A stretch of 16,710 nucleotides of DNA from DATHSN01 sp035464115 (GCA_035464115.1 DATHSN010000349.1:1-16710), one strand, 5' to 3'. Counted from the first letter of the stretch, positions 5,252-12,854 are shown. Notes: generated by a model from the sequence alone, not told the origin. Numbers and translations: made by a program.

Positions 5252-7057
5252 GTAGAGCTCGGTGATGTGGTCCGCGTACTTCTCGGCGATGCCCCGTCGC
5301 TTGAGCTTCATGGTGGGGGTGAGCTCGACCGAGTCGGGCTGCCACTCCTCGCCGAGGATCGTGTAGCGCTTGATCTGCTCGACCCGCGAGAAGCGGGCGT
5401 TGGCCTCGGCCACGAAGCGGTCGAGCTCGGCGCGCACCTCGGGGTGGGCGGCCAGCGCCGCGAGGTCGGTGTCCTCGATGCCGTGGCTCGCGGCCCAGCC
5501 GGGGCTGACGTCGGGGTCGAGCACCACGAGCGCGGAGAGGAACGGGCGGTTGTCGCCGATGACCGCCACCTGCCCGATGAGCGGGTGCTCCTTCAGGGCG
5601 GCCTCGATGTTGGCCGGCGAGATGTTCTTGCCGCCGGCGGTGATGATGAGCTCCTTCTTGCGGTCGACGATGCGCAGGTAGCCCTCGTCGTCGAGCGTGC
5701 CGACGTCGCCGGTGTGCAGCCAACCCTCGTCGTCGACGGTCTCGGCGGTCTTCTCCGGATCGTGGAGGTAGCCCGGGAACACGTTGCCGCCGCGGGCCAG
5801 CACCTCGCCGTCGTCGGCGATGCGCAGCTCGACGCCGGGCAGGGCGCGACCGACGCTGCCGGGGCGAGGGTCGACGTACTCGTTGGTGATGACGCCGCTC
5901 GACTCGGTCATGCCGTAGCCCTCCGACAGCGGGATGCCCAGGGCCCGGAAGAAGTCGAACGTCTCCGGGGCGATCGGGGCGGCGCCGGTGACGGCGATCT
6001 GGCACTCGTCGAGACCGACGAGCATCCGCACCAGGCTGAACGCCTCGGCCTCGGCGCGCTCCCACGCGGCGCGCTCGTCGTCGGTGAGCTCGCGGCCCTC
6101 GACGCGGGCCCGCTCCCGGGCCTTCCCGGCGGCGACGGCGCGCCCGAAGTCGGCGGCGCGCTCGGGGTCGGCGCCGGCCATCGCCCAGATGCCGGCGTAG
6201 AGCTTCTCCCACACGCGGGGCACGCCGACGAAGACGGTGGGACGCACCTGGCCGAGGTAGGCCGCGAGCAGCCCGGGGTCGGGGCAGGTGGTGACCTCGG
6301 TGCCGTGGCCCACGTGCATGTAGTGCGACAGGAGCCGCTCGAGCACGTGCGCCATCGGCAGGTACGAGATGAACCGGGCGCCCGGCAGGTCGATGGGCAT
6401 GACCTTGGTGCCGCTGGCGTCGAGCCACGCCAGGTTGGCGTGGGTGAGCATGGCGCCCTTGGGCGGCCCGGTGGTGCCCGACGTGTAGACGATGGTGGCC
6501 AGGTCGTCGGGGCTGGCGACGTGCGCCGCCGACTCGAGGTCGACGGGACCGGCGCCGAGCAGGTCGACCCAGCGGTGGGTGCCGGCCTCGGCGAGCTCGT
6601 GAGGGTCGTCGATGACGACGACGTGGCGCAGCTCGGGCAGGTCGGCGCGCACCTTGATGATGCGCTCGAGGAACGCGAGGTCCTCGACGACCGCGAGCTT
6701 GGCGTCGCAGTGCCCGGCGAGGTAGCGGACCTGGTCGGGTGCCGACGAGTTGTAGATCGACACCGGGGTGGCGCCCACGAGCAGGGCGCCCATGTCGGCG
6801 ACGTGGAACTCGGCGCGGTTGCGGATCATCAACACGATGCGGTCGCCGCGCCCGATGCCGAGCTGGGCGAGCGACGCCGCGAACCGGCACGCCCGGTCGG
6901 CGTACTGGGCCCACGTCCAGCCGTCCCACGCCTCGGTGGTGATCTGCCACCGCAGGGCGGTGGCGTCGGCTCGTTCGGCCACCGTCGCCGCGAACAGGGT
7001 GGGGACCGTGCGGCCCGCCACCTCCCGGCTGATGTCGTCGCTCGTCAGGTTGGCCAC
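5246..7057 (-). CDS. fadD: Long-chain fatty-acid-CoA ligase (AMP-forming, FadD15-like)
   Basis: 603 residues, typical for the family (ATP + fatty acid + CoA to acyl-CoA + AMP + PPi, EC 6.2.1.3). Motifs in order: P-loop YTSGTTGPPKG (191-201), SYLPMAHVLER (231-241), YGMTESSG (381-388), GWLHTGD (445-451), LRIVDRKKELIITAGGKNISP (461-481), and TPTMKLKR with catalytic lysine K584. The insert of charged helices at ~298-348 is usual for long-chain (ACSL-type) members. I start at GTG 7057, not the ATG at 7072: a perfect GGAGGT (7063-7068) sits 5 nt before it, and the ATG would overlap that site. It lies downstream of ybaK on the same strand, 114 bp away, with its own -10, so it is probably separate. 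Confidence 0.93.
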   Translation of the reverse strand: MANLTSDDISREVAGRTVPTLFAATVAERADATALRWQITTEAWDGWTWAQYADRACRFAASLAQLGIGRGDRIVLMIRNRAEFHVADMGALLVGATPVSIYNSSAPDQVRYLAGHCDAKLAVVEDLAFLERIIKVRADLPELRHVVVIDDPHELAEAGTHRWVDLLGAGPVDLESAAHVASPDDLATIVYTSGTTGPPKGAMLTHANLAWLDASGTKVMPIDLPGARFISYLPMAHVLERLLSHYMHVGHGTEVTTCPDPGLLAAYLGQVRPTVFVGVPRVWEKLYAGIWAMAGADPERAADFGRAVAAGKARERARVEGRELTDDERAAWERAEAEAFSLVRMLVGLDECQIAVTGAAPIAPETFDFFRALGIPLSEGYGMTESSGVITNEYVDPRPGSVGRALPGVELRIADDGEVLARGGNVFPGYLHDPEKTAETVDDEGWLHTGDVGTLDDEGYLRIVDRKKELIITAGGKNISPANIEAALKEHPLIGQVAVIGDNRPFLSALVVLDPDVSPGWAASHGIEDTDLAALAAHPEVRAELDRFVAEANARFSRVEQIKRYTILGEEWQPDSVELTPTMKLKRRGIAEKYADHITELYT

Positions 7058-7062
7058 GGCAC

Positions 7063-7092
7063 ACCTCCGCATCGGATCCGTTGGCGACGGTA
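7063..7092 (-). promoter_or_regulatory. -10 TACCGT and strong Shine-Dalgarno GGAGGT for the acyl-CoA ligase gene
   Basis: On the minus strand TACCGT (7087-7092) is followed about 18 nt later by GGAGGT (7063-7068), 5 nt before GTG 7057. Unlike most genes here, this one has a leader of roughly 23 nt and a canonical ribosome-binding site. It fixes the start at 7057. Confidence 0.6.
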
Positions 7093-7155
7093 GCGATCGG
7101 GGGGTCGATGGGCCTGTGCCGTGGGGCCCACCCGCCAGGGCCGATGGACCCTGCT

Positions 7156-7171
7156 GCGCCGCGCCCGGCGC
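7156..7171 (-). terminator. Short hairpin directly after ybaK
   Basis: GCGCCG (7156-7161) pairs with CGGCGC (7166-7171), 4-nt loop, beginning at the base after the ybaK stop on the minus strand. Weak to moderate terminator candidate. Further GGGCC/GGCCC pairings follow around 7110-7128. Confidence 0.35.
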
Positions 7172-7657
7172 TCAGCGGGCGATGTCGGCCGTGGTGGCGT
7201 CCAGCAGGCGCACCAGGTCGGCCGGCGCCAGCTCGAGCTCGAGGCCGCGCCTGCCGGCGCTCACGTAGACGGTGGGGTGCGACCCGACCGACGCGTCGAC
7301 CACCGTGGGCAGCCGGCGCCGTTGGCCGAGCGGGCTGATGCCACCGCGCACGTAGCCGGTGGCGCGCTCGGCGCGGGTGGGGTCGGCCATGGCGGCCCGC
7401 TTGCGGCCGAGCGCGACGGCCAGGGCCTTGAGGTCGAGGCTCTGCGCCACCGGCACGACCCCGACGGCGAGCTCGCCGTCGACGTCGGCCACGAGGGTCT
7501 TGAGCACCCGGGCCGGGTCGACCCCGAGGGCGGCGGCCACCGCCACGCCGTAGCCGCCATCGCCCGGCCCGCCCGCACCGGTCCCGACGTCGTGGACCGA
7601 GAACTCGATGCCGGCCCGCTGCGCCGCCACCGAGGCGGGGGTGCCCTTGCCGCTCAC
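7172..7657 (-). CDS. ybaK: YbaK-type aminoacyl-tRNA deacylase (Cys-tRNA(Pro) deacylase family)
   Basis: 161 residues, the normal length for YbaK/EbsC. Signature segments are VLKTLVADVDGELAVGVVPV with K53, and GYVRGGISPLGQRRRLP (101-117), the loop lining the active site in YbaK proteins. The family hydrolyses mischarged tRNA, chiefly Cys-tRNA(Pro), as a free-standing editing enzyme in the cytoplasm. Start GTG 7657 (MSGKGTPAS) fits the family's usual beginning and has a CACCAT box 7 nt upstream. Divergent from the aldo/keto reductase gene. No functional link with the downstream acyl-CoA ligase is evident. Confidence 0.9.
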   Translation of the reverse strand: MSGKGTPASVAAQRAGIEFSVHDVGTGAGGPGDGGYGVAVAAALGVDPARVLKTLVADVDGELAVGVVPVAQSLDLKALAVALGRKRAAMADPTRAERATGYVRGGISPLGQRRRLPTVVDASVGSHPTVYVSAGRRGLELELAPADLVRLLDATTADIAR

Positions 7658-7664
7658 GGCCCCG

Positions 7665-7670
7665 ATGGTG
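7665..7670 (-). promoter_or_regulatory. Weak -10-like CACCAT for ybaK
   Basis: Minus-strand CACCAT ends 7 nt before GTG 7657, keeping the conserved A and terminal T at the leaderless spacing. It lacks the first-position T. Confidence 0.3.
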
Positions 7671-7697
7671 GCACGCGGCGCTCCTCGCGACGGGTCG

Positions 7698-7728
7698 TAG
7701 GCTCGACGCGACGACGACCAGTGGGAGA
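7698..7728 (+). promoter_or_regulatory. -10 TAGGCT and Shine-Dalgarno GGGAGA for the aldo/keto reductase gene
   Basis: TAGGCT at 7698-7703 would start a transcript near 7710. GGGAGA (7723-7728) lies 6 nt before ATG 7735. This selects 7735 over the in-frame ATG at 7741. Confidence 0.5.
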
Positions 7729-7734
7729 TCCACG

Positions 7735-8703
7735 ATGGAGATGCCGTACCGCCGCATGGGACCGACCGGGCTGCAGCTGAGCGTGCTGTCGTTCGGCTCG
7801 TGGGTGAGCTTCGGGACCCAGCTCGACCGCCAGCGCGCCCTCGAGTGCATGGAGGAGGCCCGTGCCGCGGGGGTGAACTTCTTCGACAACGCCGAGGCCT
7901 ACGCCGGTGGGGAGTCCGAGCGGCTCATGGGTGAGGCCATCCGGGAGCTGGGCTGGGCCCGCCACTCCTACGTGGTGTCCACCAAGCTGTTCTGGGGCCT
8001 GCACGACGACGTGAACATGTCCAACACGCTGAACCGCAAGTACCTGATGCACGCCATCGACGGCTCGCTCGAGCGCTTCGGGCTCGACTTCGTCGACCTG
8101 GTGTACTGCCACCGGCCCGACCCGCACACCCCCATCGAGGAGACCGTGTGGGCCATGTCCGACATCGTGGCCAGCGGGAAGGCCCTCTACTGGGGCACCT
8201 CGGAGTGGTCGGCCGACGAGATCCGCGCCGCGGTGGCCGCGGCCGAGCGCCACCACCTGCGGGCCCCGGTCGTCGAGCAGCCGCAGTACCACCTGCTCGA
8301 GCGCCGCAAGGTCGAGCGGGAGTACGCCCGGCTCTACGACGACGTCGGGCTCGGGCTCACCACCTGGAGCCCGCTCGCCTCGGGGCTGCTCACCGGCAAG
8401 TACCTCGAGGGCATCCCCGCCGACAGCCGCGGCGCCCTGCAGGGCTACGAGTGGCTGAAGGGTCGCTTCACCGACGCCGAGGTCAACGCCAAGGTGCGGC
8501 GCCTCGTCGACGTCGCCGACTCGGTCGGGTGCTCGCTCGCCCAGCTCGCCATCGCGTGGTGCGCCCGCAACCCCCACGTCACCTCGGTGATCACCGGGGC
8601 CAGCCGGCCCGAGCAGGTGCGCGAGAACATGGCCGCGCTCGAGGTGCTGGCCCGCCTCGACGACGAGGTCGTCGAGCGCATCGACGCGGCCCTGGCCGGC
8701 TGA
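7735..8703 (+). CDS. Aldo/keto reductase, potassium-channel beta-subunit (KCNAB)-like group
   Basis: 322 residues, a complete (beta/alpha)8 NADPH-dependent oxidoreductase. The catalytic tetrad is visible: D51 and Y56 in FFDNAEAYAGGESE, K84 in VVSTKLFWG, and H126 in VYCHRPDP. GKALYWGTSEWS and VVEQPQYHLLERRKVE are typical of the AKR subgroup that includes voltage-gated potassium channel beta subunits, and PEQVRENMAALE near the C-terminus is the usual cofactor-binding end. No channel gene is nearby, so it is probably a general carbonyl reductase. The start is set by the Shine-Dalgarno. Convergent with the DUF429 gene, 24 bp apart, with at most a weak GAGCG/CGCTC hairpin between them. Confidence 0.92.
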   Translation: MEMPYRRMGPTGLQLSVLSFGSWVSFGTQLDRQRALECMEEARAAGVNFFDNAEAYAGGESERLMGEAIRELGWARHSYVVSTKLFWGLHDDVNMSNTLNRKYLMHAIDGSLERFGLDFVDLVYCHRPDPHTPIEETVWAMSDIVASGKALYWGTSEWSADEIRAAVAAAERHHLRAPVVEQPQYHLLERRKVEREYARLYDDVGLGLTTWSPLASGLLTGKYLEGIPADSRGALQGYEWLKGRFTDAEVNAKVRRLVDVADSVGCSLAQLAIAWCARNPHVTSVITGASRPEQVRENMAALEVLARLDDEVVERIDAALAG

Positions 8704-8727
8704 TCGAGCGCCGCCCACCCGACCCGC

Positions 8728-9405
8728 TCAGACCCAGATGGCCATCGGCAACCCGTCGGCGTCGGTCTCGGGCGGGTCGGGGAGGGACCGGGCCGCACCG
8801 CCGGCCATCCGGCGGGCCGACCAGGCCACCGCGGCGGCGTCCACCACGTCGTCGACACCGGCCCGCCCGGCGGGGCCGAGGTCGTCGGGCAGCTCGATGC
8901 CGACGCCCGCCAGCAGGGCGCTGCGGTGCCGGATGCCCGCCCAGGTCGACTTGGGGTGGGGGAGCGGTGCGCCCGCCATCTCGCGGAACGACACCTCGGG
9001 GTGGATCTCCACGATGGGCGCCGCGGTCGGGGCGCCGACCAGGGCGGCCACCTCGCGGATCCGGGGTACCAGGTGCCAGGCCTGCGCCGACAGCCCCCGC
9101 CCGGTGAGCCGGCGCGAGGCGGCGTTGGCGTCGGCGTAGGACGCGGCGGCGAGCACGTCGGGATGGGGCGCATCGAAGACGCTGGCCCGGCGGGGCCCGA
9201 GGACGCGTCGCGCTTCTTGGTCGGCGCGTCGGACGCCGGTCGTCGATCCGCCGATCGGGATGTCGATCCCCACGTGGCTCACCGGGCCGACGAGGGTCAG
9301 CACCTCGGCCACGGTGGCGGCGCGGGTGGCGGCCACGAACCCTCCGGTGTCGATCACCACCGCCACCCAGCCACCCCGACAGGCGTCGATCCCGACCACG
9401 TTCAC
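8728..9405 (-). CDS. DUF429 protein (predicted RNase H-like fold)
   Basis: 225 residues. It begins MNVVGIDACRGGWVAVV, the DUF429 hallmark, followed by HVGIDIPIG (D48), RRASVFDAPHPDVL, IVEIHPEVSF (E133, E137) and DDVVDAAAVAWSA (D185, D186, D189). D7, D48, E133 and the DDxxD cluster are placed like the acidic residues of RNase H-like nucleases, which is the family's predicted but untested activity. Start GTG 9405 has a CAGACT box 8 nt upstream. Its promoter region overlaps that of the divergent flippase gene, with 36 bp between start codons. Confidence 0.85.
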   Translation of the reverse strand: MNVVGIDACRGGWVAVVIDTGGFVAATRAATVAEVLTLVGPVSHVGIDIPIGGSTTGVRRADQEARRVLGPRRASVFDAPHPDVLAAASYADANAASRRLTGRGLSAQAWHLVPRIREVAALVGAPTAAPIVEIHPEVSFREMAGAPLPHPKSTWAGIRHRSALLAGVGIELPDDLGPAGRAGVDDVVDAAAVAWSARRMAGGAARSLPDPPETDADGLPMAIWV

Positions 9406-9413
9406 GGTCGGTC

Positions 9414-9419
9414 AGTCTG
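9414..9419 (-). promoter_or_regulatory. Weak -10-like CAGACT for the DUF429 gene
   Basis: Minus-strand CAGACT ends 8 nt before GTG 9405. It lies only 8 bp from the plus-strand TAGGTT box of the divergent gene, so the two promoters must overlap. Confidence 0.3.
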
Positions 9420-9427
9420 GCCGCCAG

Positions 9428-9433
9428 TAGGTT
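9428..9433 (+). promoter_or_regulatory. -10 box TAGGTT for the kinase-like/flippase gene
   Basis: TAGGTT ends 8 nt before GTG 9442, giving a near-leaderless transcript. No -35 at standard spacing is visible. Confidence 0.45.
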
Positions 9434-9441
9434 CACGAGGC

Positions 9442-11910
9442 GTGTCGGACGCCGACGACCTGAGCGTCTCTCCTCCCCGACGGCGGTTCGCCCGATCGGC
9501 CGGCGACGTGCGACGCCTCATCGACGGGGTCGTGCTGCTCACGGTCGCGGTCCTGCTCGCGGCCTTCGCCCCGCGCACCGTGGGTGCCATCGAGAGCGAC
9601 GTCGCCGACCTGCTCCGCCAGGTCCCCGACGACGCGCTGGTGCTGGCCGTCGGGTTGGCCCAGCTGCTCGCGGTGGTCGGCCCCACCATCATCGGCGTGG
9701 CGTTGTTGGTGCAGCGCCGGTTCGCGGTGGTCGGGCTGTTCCTCGTCGTCAACGTGGTGGCGGCGTTCGTGACCGACGCGCTGCTCGGGGTGCTCACCGA
9801 CCGGGGTGGCGGTCCGGCGGTGCTGGCGCCCACCGAGGCCCCCGGGTGGTTCGCCGACCCCAGCTTCCCCGCCATCGCCACGGTGGCGTCGGCGGCGGCG
9901 GTGGCGACGGTGGCGTCGCGCACCCTCGAGCGCCGCTGGAGCCGCCCCGTCGTGGGCGTCGTGGTGCTCTTGGCGCTCCTGCGCCTGATCACGACCACCG
10001 AGCCGGCGTTCGACGTGCTCGTCGCGGTCGCCGTGGGGATCGTGGTGGGCTCGCTCGCGCTGTTGATCGCCGGTGCGCCCGACCGGCGCCCCGGGTGGGA
10101 GCAGCTGCGCGCCGCGCTGGCCGACGTCGGCACCGAGCCCACCGCCCCCCACGCCCACCAACCCCTCGGGGTGGCGTCCCCCCTGCGGTGGATCGTCACC
10201 ACCGACGGGGTGCGCGCCCTGATCGTGCGCTCGCCCGAGGACAGCGACGTCGAGTTCTTCGAGCGCGTCGGCCGCTCGGTGCGGCTGCGCTCCGAGCACG
10301 TCGCGCCCCGCCTCGGCTCCCCCCGCCGTCGCCTCGAGCACGAGGCCCTGGTGCTCGGTCTCGCCGAGCGGGCCGGCGCCCGGGTGCCGTCGGTGCAGCG
10401 CCTGCTGCGCGCCGGCGGCGAGTCGATGGCCGCGCTGGTCGACGTGCCCGCGGTGCCGCCGCTCGCCGCGGTGCCCAGCGCCGCGGTCGACGACCTGGTG
10501 CTCGCCGACGCGTGGGCCCAGGTGGCGGCGCTGCGCCGGGCCGGCATCGCCCACCGCGCCCTCGACCTGCAGACGATCCTGCTCGAGCGGGCCGCGTTCG
10601 GCGCCGAGCCCACGCTGCTGATCGAGGCGCCCGACGACACCCCGCCCGCCGCCACCGGTCCACCCCCGCTGCGGCCCCGGGTGTGGCTGGTCGACTTCGA
10701 CGAGGCCGAGGCGGCGGCGTCAGAGGTCGACCTGGCCCGCGACGTCGTGTCGCTCCTCGTGGTCTCGGCGCTCGTCGCCGGCGTCGACCGCGCCGTCGAG
10801 GCCGCCCTCGACGGGATCGGTCCCGAGGCCCTGGGGGCGGCGCTCCCGCTGCTCCAACCCCTGGCGCTGACCCCGGCGACCCGTCGGGCGGTCGGCGACG
10901 AGCCCGAGCTGCTCCACCAGCTGCGGGCCGAGGTGGAGGCCCGCAGCGGGGCGCCCGCCGCCGAGCCCGTCGAGCTGCGCCGGGTGCGGCCCCGCACCGT
11001 GGTCGGGCTGGTGGTGGCGTCGCTCGCGTTCTACGTCTTGTTGCCGCAGCTGGCGACCGTCGAGGAGGCGGCCGGCGTGCTCGCCGACGCCGACCCGGCG
11101 TGGCTGGTGCTGGTCGTCGGCGCGGCGCTCGTCACCTACCTCACCGCCGCGTCGGCGCTCGTCGCCGCCGCCGGGCCGCCGGTGCGCTGGTGGCCGGCGG
11201 TGCGCTCGCAGGTGGCCTCGAAGTTCGTGAGCGTCATCACCCCCGGTCCCACCGGCGACCTGGCGGTGAAGGTGCGGTTCCTGCAGCGCTCGGGGTTGTC
11301 GTCGGGGGCGGCCTCGGCTGCCAGCGGGCTCACCGCCGCGGGAGGCTTCATCACCCACGTGGCGCTGCTCGCGCTGTCGACGGTGTGGGTGGGACGCTCC
11401 GGGGGCGGTGAGTTCGGCCTGCCCGACCGCTCGACCATCGCCCTGATCGGCGCCGCGGTGGTGCTGATCGGCGTCATCGTGCTCGCCACGCCGGTCGGTC
11501 GACGGCGGCTGCTCGCCCCCGCGGTGCAGTTCGTGCGGTCCGGGTTCGGGCAGATCGTGTCGCTGGCCCGCCGTCCCGCCCGGCTCGGCGCGCTCCTCGC
11601 CGGTGCGGCCGGCACCACCCTCGCCAACGGTGTGGTGCTCGTCGCCGCGGTCGAAGCCCTCGGTGGCGGGCCGACCGTGCCCCAGGTCCTCGCCATCTAC
11701 CTGGCGGGTGCCGCGCTGGCCACCGCCGCGCCGACGCCCGGCGGCCTCGGCGCGCTCGAGGCCGCGCTCGTCGCCGGCCTCGCCGGGTTCGGGCTCGACG
11801 AGGGGCGGGCGATCGCCGCGGTGCTCACGTTCCGCCTCGCCACCTTCTGGCTGCCGGTGCTCCCGGGCTGGCTCACCTTCACCTGGATGCAACGCCGCCA
11901 GGAGCTGTGA
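9442..11910 (+). CDS. Large membrane protein: hydrophobic N-terminus, degenerate kinase-like domain, MprF/UPF0104-type flippase domain
   Basis: 822 residues. Residues ~25-215 hold about six hydrophobic segments. Residues ~240-470 resemble a protein-kinase/aminoglycoside-phosphotransferase fold: GIAHRALDLQTILL (H371, R372, A373) sits where an HRD loop would be, and WLVDFDEAE (D418-F419-D420) where DFG would be. The catalytic-loop Asp appears replaced by Ala, and no clear beta-3 lysine is seen (ALIVRSPED), so a pseudokinase is likely. From ~515 to the end is an LPG-synthase-TM/UPF0104 domain with its two hallmarks, VITPGPTGDLAVKVRFL and PTPGGLGALEA (764-774). MprF-type domains move lipids across the cytoplasmic membrane. 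No aminoacyl-transferase domain follows, so the lipid is unknown. Start GTG 9442 is set by TAGGTT. Longer upstream in-frame starts would cross the opposite gene. Confidence 0.8.
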   Translation: MSDADDLSVSPPRRRFARSAGDVRRLIDGVVLLTVAVLLAAFAPRTVGAIESDVADLLRQVPDDALVLAVGLAQLLAVVGPTIIGVALLVQRRFAVVGLFLVVNVVAAFVTDALLGVLTDRGGGPAVLAPTEAPGWFADPSFPAIATVASAAAVATVASRTLERRWSRPVVGVVVLLALLRLITTTEPAFDVLVAVAVGIVVGSLALLIAGAPDRRPGWEQLRAALADVGTEPTAPHAHQPLGVASPLRWIVTTDGVRALIVRSPEDSDVEFFERVGRSVRLRSEHVAPRLGSPRRRLEHEALVLGLAERAGARVPSVQRLLRAGGESMAALVDVPAVPPLAAVPSAAVDDLVLADAWAQVAALRRAGIAHRALDLQTILLERAAFGAEPTLLIEAPDDTPPAATGPPPLRPRVWLVDFDEAEAAASEVDLARDVVSLLVVSALVAGVDRAVEAALDGIGPEALGAALPLLQPLALTPATRRAVGDEPELLHQLRAEVEARSGAPAAEPVELRRVRPRTVVGLVVASLAFYVLLPQLATVEEAAGVLADADPAWLVLVVGAALVTYLTAASALVAAAGPPVRWWPAVRSQVASKFVSVITPGPTGDLAVKVRFLQRSGLSSGAASAASGLTAAGGFITHVALLALSTVWVGRSGGGEFGLPDRSTIALIGAAVVLIGVIVLATPVGRRRLLAPAVQFVRSGFGQIVSLARRPARLGALLAGAAGTTLANGVVLVAAVEALGGGPTVPQVLAIYLAGAALATAAPTPGGLGALEAALVAGLAGFGLDEGRAIAAVLTFRLATFWLPVLPGWLTFTWMQRRQEL

Positions 11911-11933
11911 CCGGGGCGGCCTCGGCCACCCGG
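11911..11933. terminator. Hairpin between convergent genes (flippase and YvlD-like)
   Basis: CCGGG (11911-11915) pairs with CCCGG (11929-11933), enclosing an inner GGC-CTCG-GCC stem-loop. It fills most of the 27-bp gap between the two stop codons. A moderate two-way terminator candidate with an internal mismatch. Confidence 0.4.
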
Positions 11934-11937
11934 CGCA

Positions 11938-12303
11938 TCACCACTGGTCGCGGTCGCGGTCGGTGCCCAGGGCGCCGTTGAGCACCCACGACACGATCGA
12001 GATGACGATCGACGCGAACACGGCGGTCCAGAAGCCGTCGACGCTGAACGACCCGGTGAGCCAGTCGGTGAGGCCGAGCATGGCGGCGTTGAGCACGATG
12101 AGGAACAGCCCGAGGGTGAGCAGCGTGAGCGGCAGCGTGAGGATGATGGCGACCGGCTTCACCAGCGCGTTGACGAGCCCGAGGATCGCCGCCACCCACG
12201 CGTACGACCAGAAGCCGCCATCGACCTCGACGCCGCCGAACAGCCACGACGCGACGGCGACGGCGATGCCGAGCACGATCCAGCGCACGAGGATGGCAGC
12301 CAC
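11938..12303 (-). CDS. Phage-holin-4-2 superfamily (YvlD-like) small membrane protein
   Basis: 121 residues with about four hydrophobic segments: ~1-21 (AAILVRWIVLGIAVAVASWL), ~35-50, ~52-77 (IILTLPLTLLTLGLFLIVLNAAMLGL) and ~91-112. The LVNALVKPVAIILTLPLTLLTLGLF block is the hallmark of the YvlD/phage_holin_4_2 family, common chromosomal membrane proteins of unknown function that are not phage lysis genes here. I start at GTG 12303: TACGGT lies 6 nt upstream, and the open frame beyond it is low-complexity and antisense to the neighbouring gene. Divergent from the PGPGW gene, suggesting a possible joint envelope role. The C-terminus is charged (TDRDRDQW). Confidence 0.85.
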   Translation of the reverse strand: MAAILVRWIVLGIAVAVASWLFGGVEVDGGFWSYAWVAAILGLVNALVKPVAIILTLPLTLLTLGLFLIVLNAAMLGLTDWLTGSFSVDGFWTAVFASIVISIVSWVLNGALGTDRDRDQW

Positions 12304-12309
12304 ACCCCG

Positions 12310-12315
12310 ACCGTA
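12310..12315 (-). promoter_or_regulatory. -10 box TACGGT for the YvlD-like gene
   Basis: Minus-strand TACGGT ends 6 nt before GTG 12303 and fixes a start far inside a longer open frame. It abuts a 21-bp tandem duplication that covers the expected -35 region. Confidence 0.5.
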
Positions 12316-12356
12316 GCGTCCGGCGGGTCGTCGACAGCGTCCGGCGGGTCGTCGAC
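12315..12356. repeat. Perfect 21-bp tandem duplication upstream of the YvlD-like gene
   Basis: Positions 12315-12335 and 12336-12356 are identical. Each copy starts AGCGTCCGG and ends in the palindrome GTCGAC. It lies in the 141-bp divergent intergenic region, directly behind the minus-strand -10 box, where a -35 or a regulator site would be. Confidence 0.95.
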
Positions 12357-12397
12357 CACCGAGAGCGACGCCCGAGGTCCCGTGAGCGAGAGACGAG

Positions 12398-12411
12398 GTG
12401 CCGGATGGCAC
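12398..12411. promoter_or_regulatory. Small inverted repeat GTGCC-N4-GGCAC upstream of the PGPGW gene
   Basis: GTGCC (12398-12402) and GGCAC (12407-12411) form a perfect 5-bp inverted repeat with a 4-bp spacer, ending 20 bp before the -10-like box. It could be a half-site pair for a regulator, but is short enough to be chance. Confidence 0.2.
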
Positions 12412-12431
12412 TGGTTCGGGTGACGACGCGG

Positions 12432-12437
12432 CACACT
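12432..12437 (+). promoter_or_regulatory. Weak -10-like CACACT for the PGPGW gene
   Basis: CACACT ends 7 nt before GTG 12445. The overlapping CACTGT (12434-12439, 5 nt away) is an alternative. Neither has the first-position T. Confidence 0.3.
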
Positions 12438-12444
12438 GTCGGGC

Positions 12445-12834
12445 GTGAGCGACGACGACCATTCGCTGCGCCATCGCCTCGAGCGTCTCGAAGAGGCTGC
12501 CATCGCCGCCGAGTTCGAGACCGGCGAGCGCGAGGAGACCGTCGAGGAGGCCAAGGCCCACCTCCTCGTGCGCATCGCCCGCATCCTCGCCGGCACGTTC
12601 GTGGTGCTGGCCGGCACGGCGATGCTCGTGCTCCCCGGGCCGGGGCTGTTGGTGATCGCCGCCGGGCTGTCGATCCTGTCGATCGACGTGCCGTTCGCCC
12701 GACGCCTGCTCGACCAGGTGCGGGCCCGGCTCCCCCAGGACGCCGACGGCTCGGTGCCGCGCTGGGTGCTCGTCATGTCGGTGAGCGGCCTGGTGGTCGG
12801 CATCGGCCTCTCGGTGGGCTGGGTCCTGGCCTGA
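12445..12834 (+). CDS. PGPGW-type small transmembrane protein
   Basis: 129 residues. A charged, helical N-terminus (~1-38, many Glu/Arg, possibly coiled) is followed by a membrane segment at ~42-80 carrying VLPGPGLLVIAAGLSIL, the PGPG motif that names this putative transmembrane family (the fifth position is Leu here instead of Trp). A second hydrophobic segment is at ~106-128. Function unknown. Members are common in Actinomycetota. Start GTG 12445 (MSDDDHSLRHRLERLEE) follows a CACACT box. Divergent from the YvlD-like gene, also a small membrane protein, and convergent on the enolase-superfamily gene. Confidence 0.8.
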   Translation: MSDDDHSLRHRLERLEEAAIAAEFETGEREETVEEAKAHLLVRIARILAGTFVVLAGTAMLVLPGPGLLVIAAGLSILSIDVPFARRLLDQVRARLPQDADGSVPRWVLVMSVSGLVVGIGLSVGWVLA

Positions 12835-12854
12835 CCGCCCACCGCTGGTGACCC

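Noticed and set aside
5126..7889. Long open frames over the acyl-CoA ligase and ybaK (655 codons plus strand, 883 codons minus strand)
   Set aside because: Shadow frames of the real ligase and ybaK genes; Arg/Pro- or Val/Gly/Asp-rich with no family motif, while the chosen frames carry clear catalytic motifs.
8706..8729. GAGCG/CGCTC hairpin between the aldo/keto reductase and DUF429 genes
   Set aside because: Only 5 bp with a 14-nt loop, which is likely by chance in this GC-rich sequence.
8926..9441. In-frame upstream extension of the flippase gene to 8926
   Set aside because: It is antisense to the DUF429 coding region and low in complexity. TAGGTT and GTG 9442 give a sensible start.
11938..12303. 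Holin name suggesting a phage lysis cassette
   Set aside because: The match is to the YvlD/phage_holin_4_2 superfamily, common in bacterial chromosomes. No endolysin, integrase or other phage gene is present.
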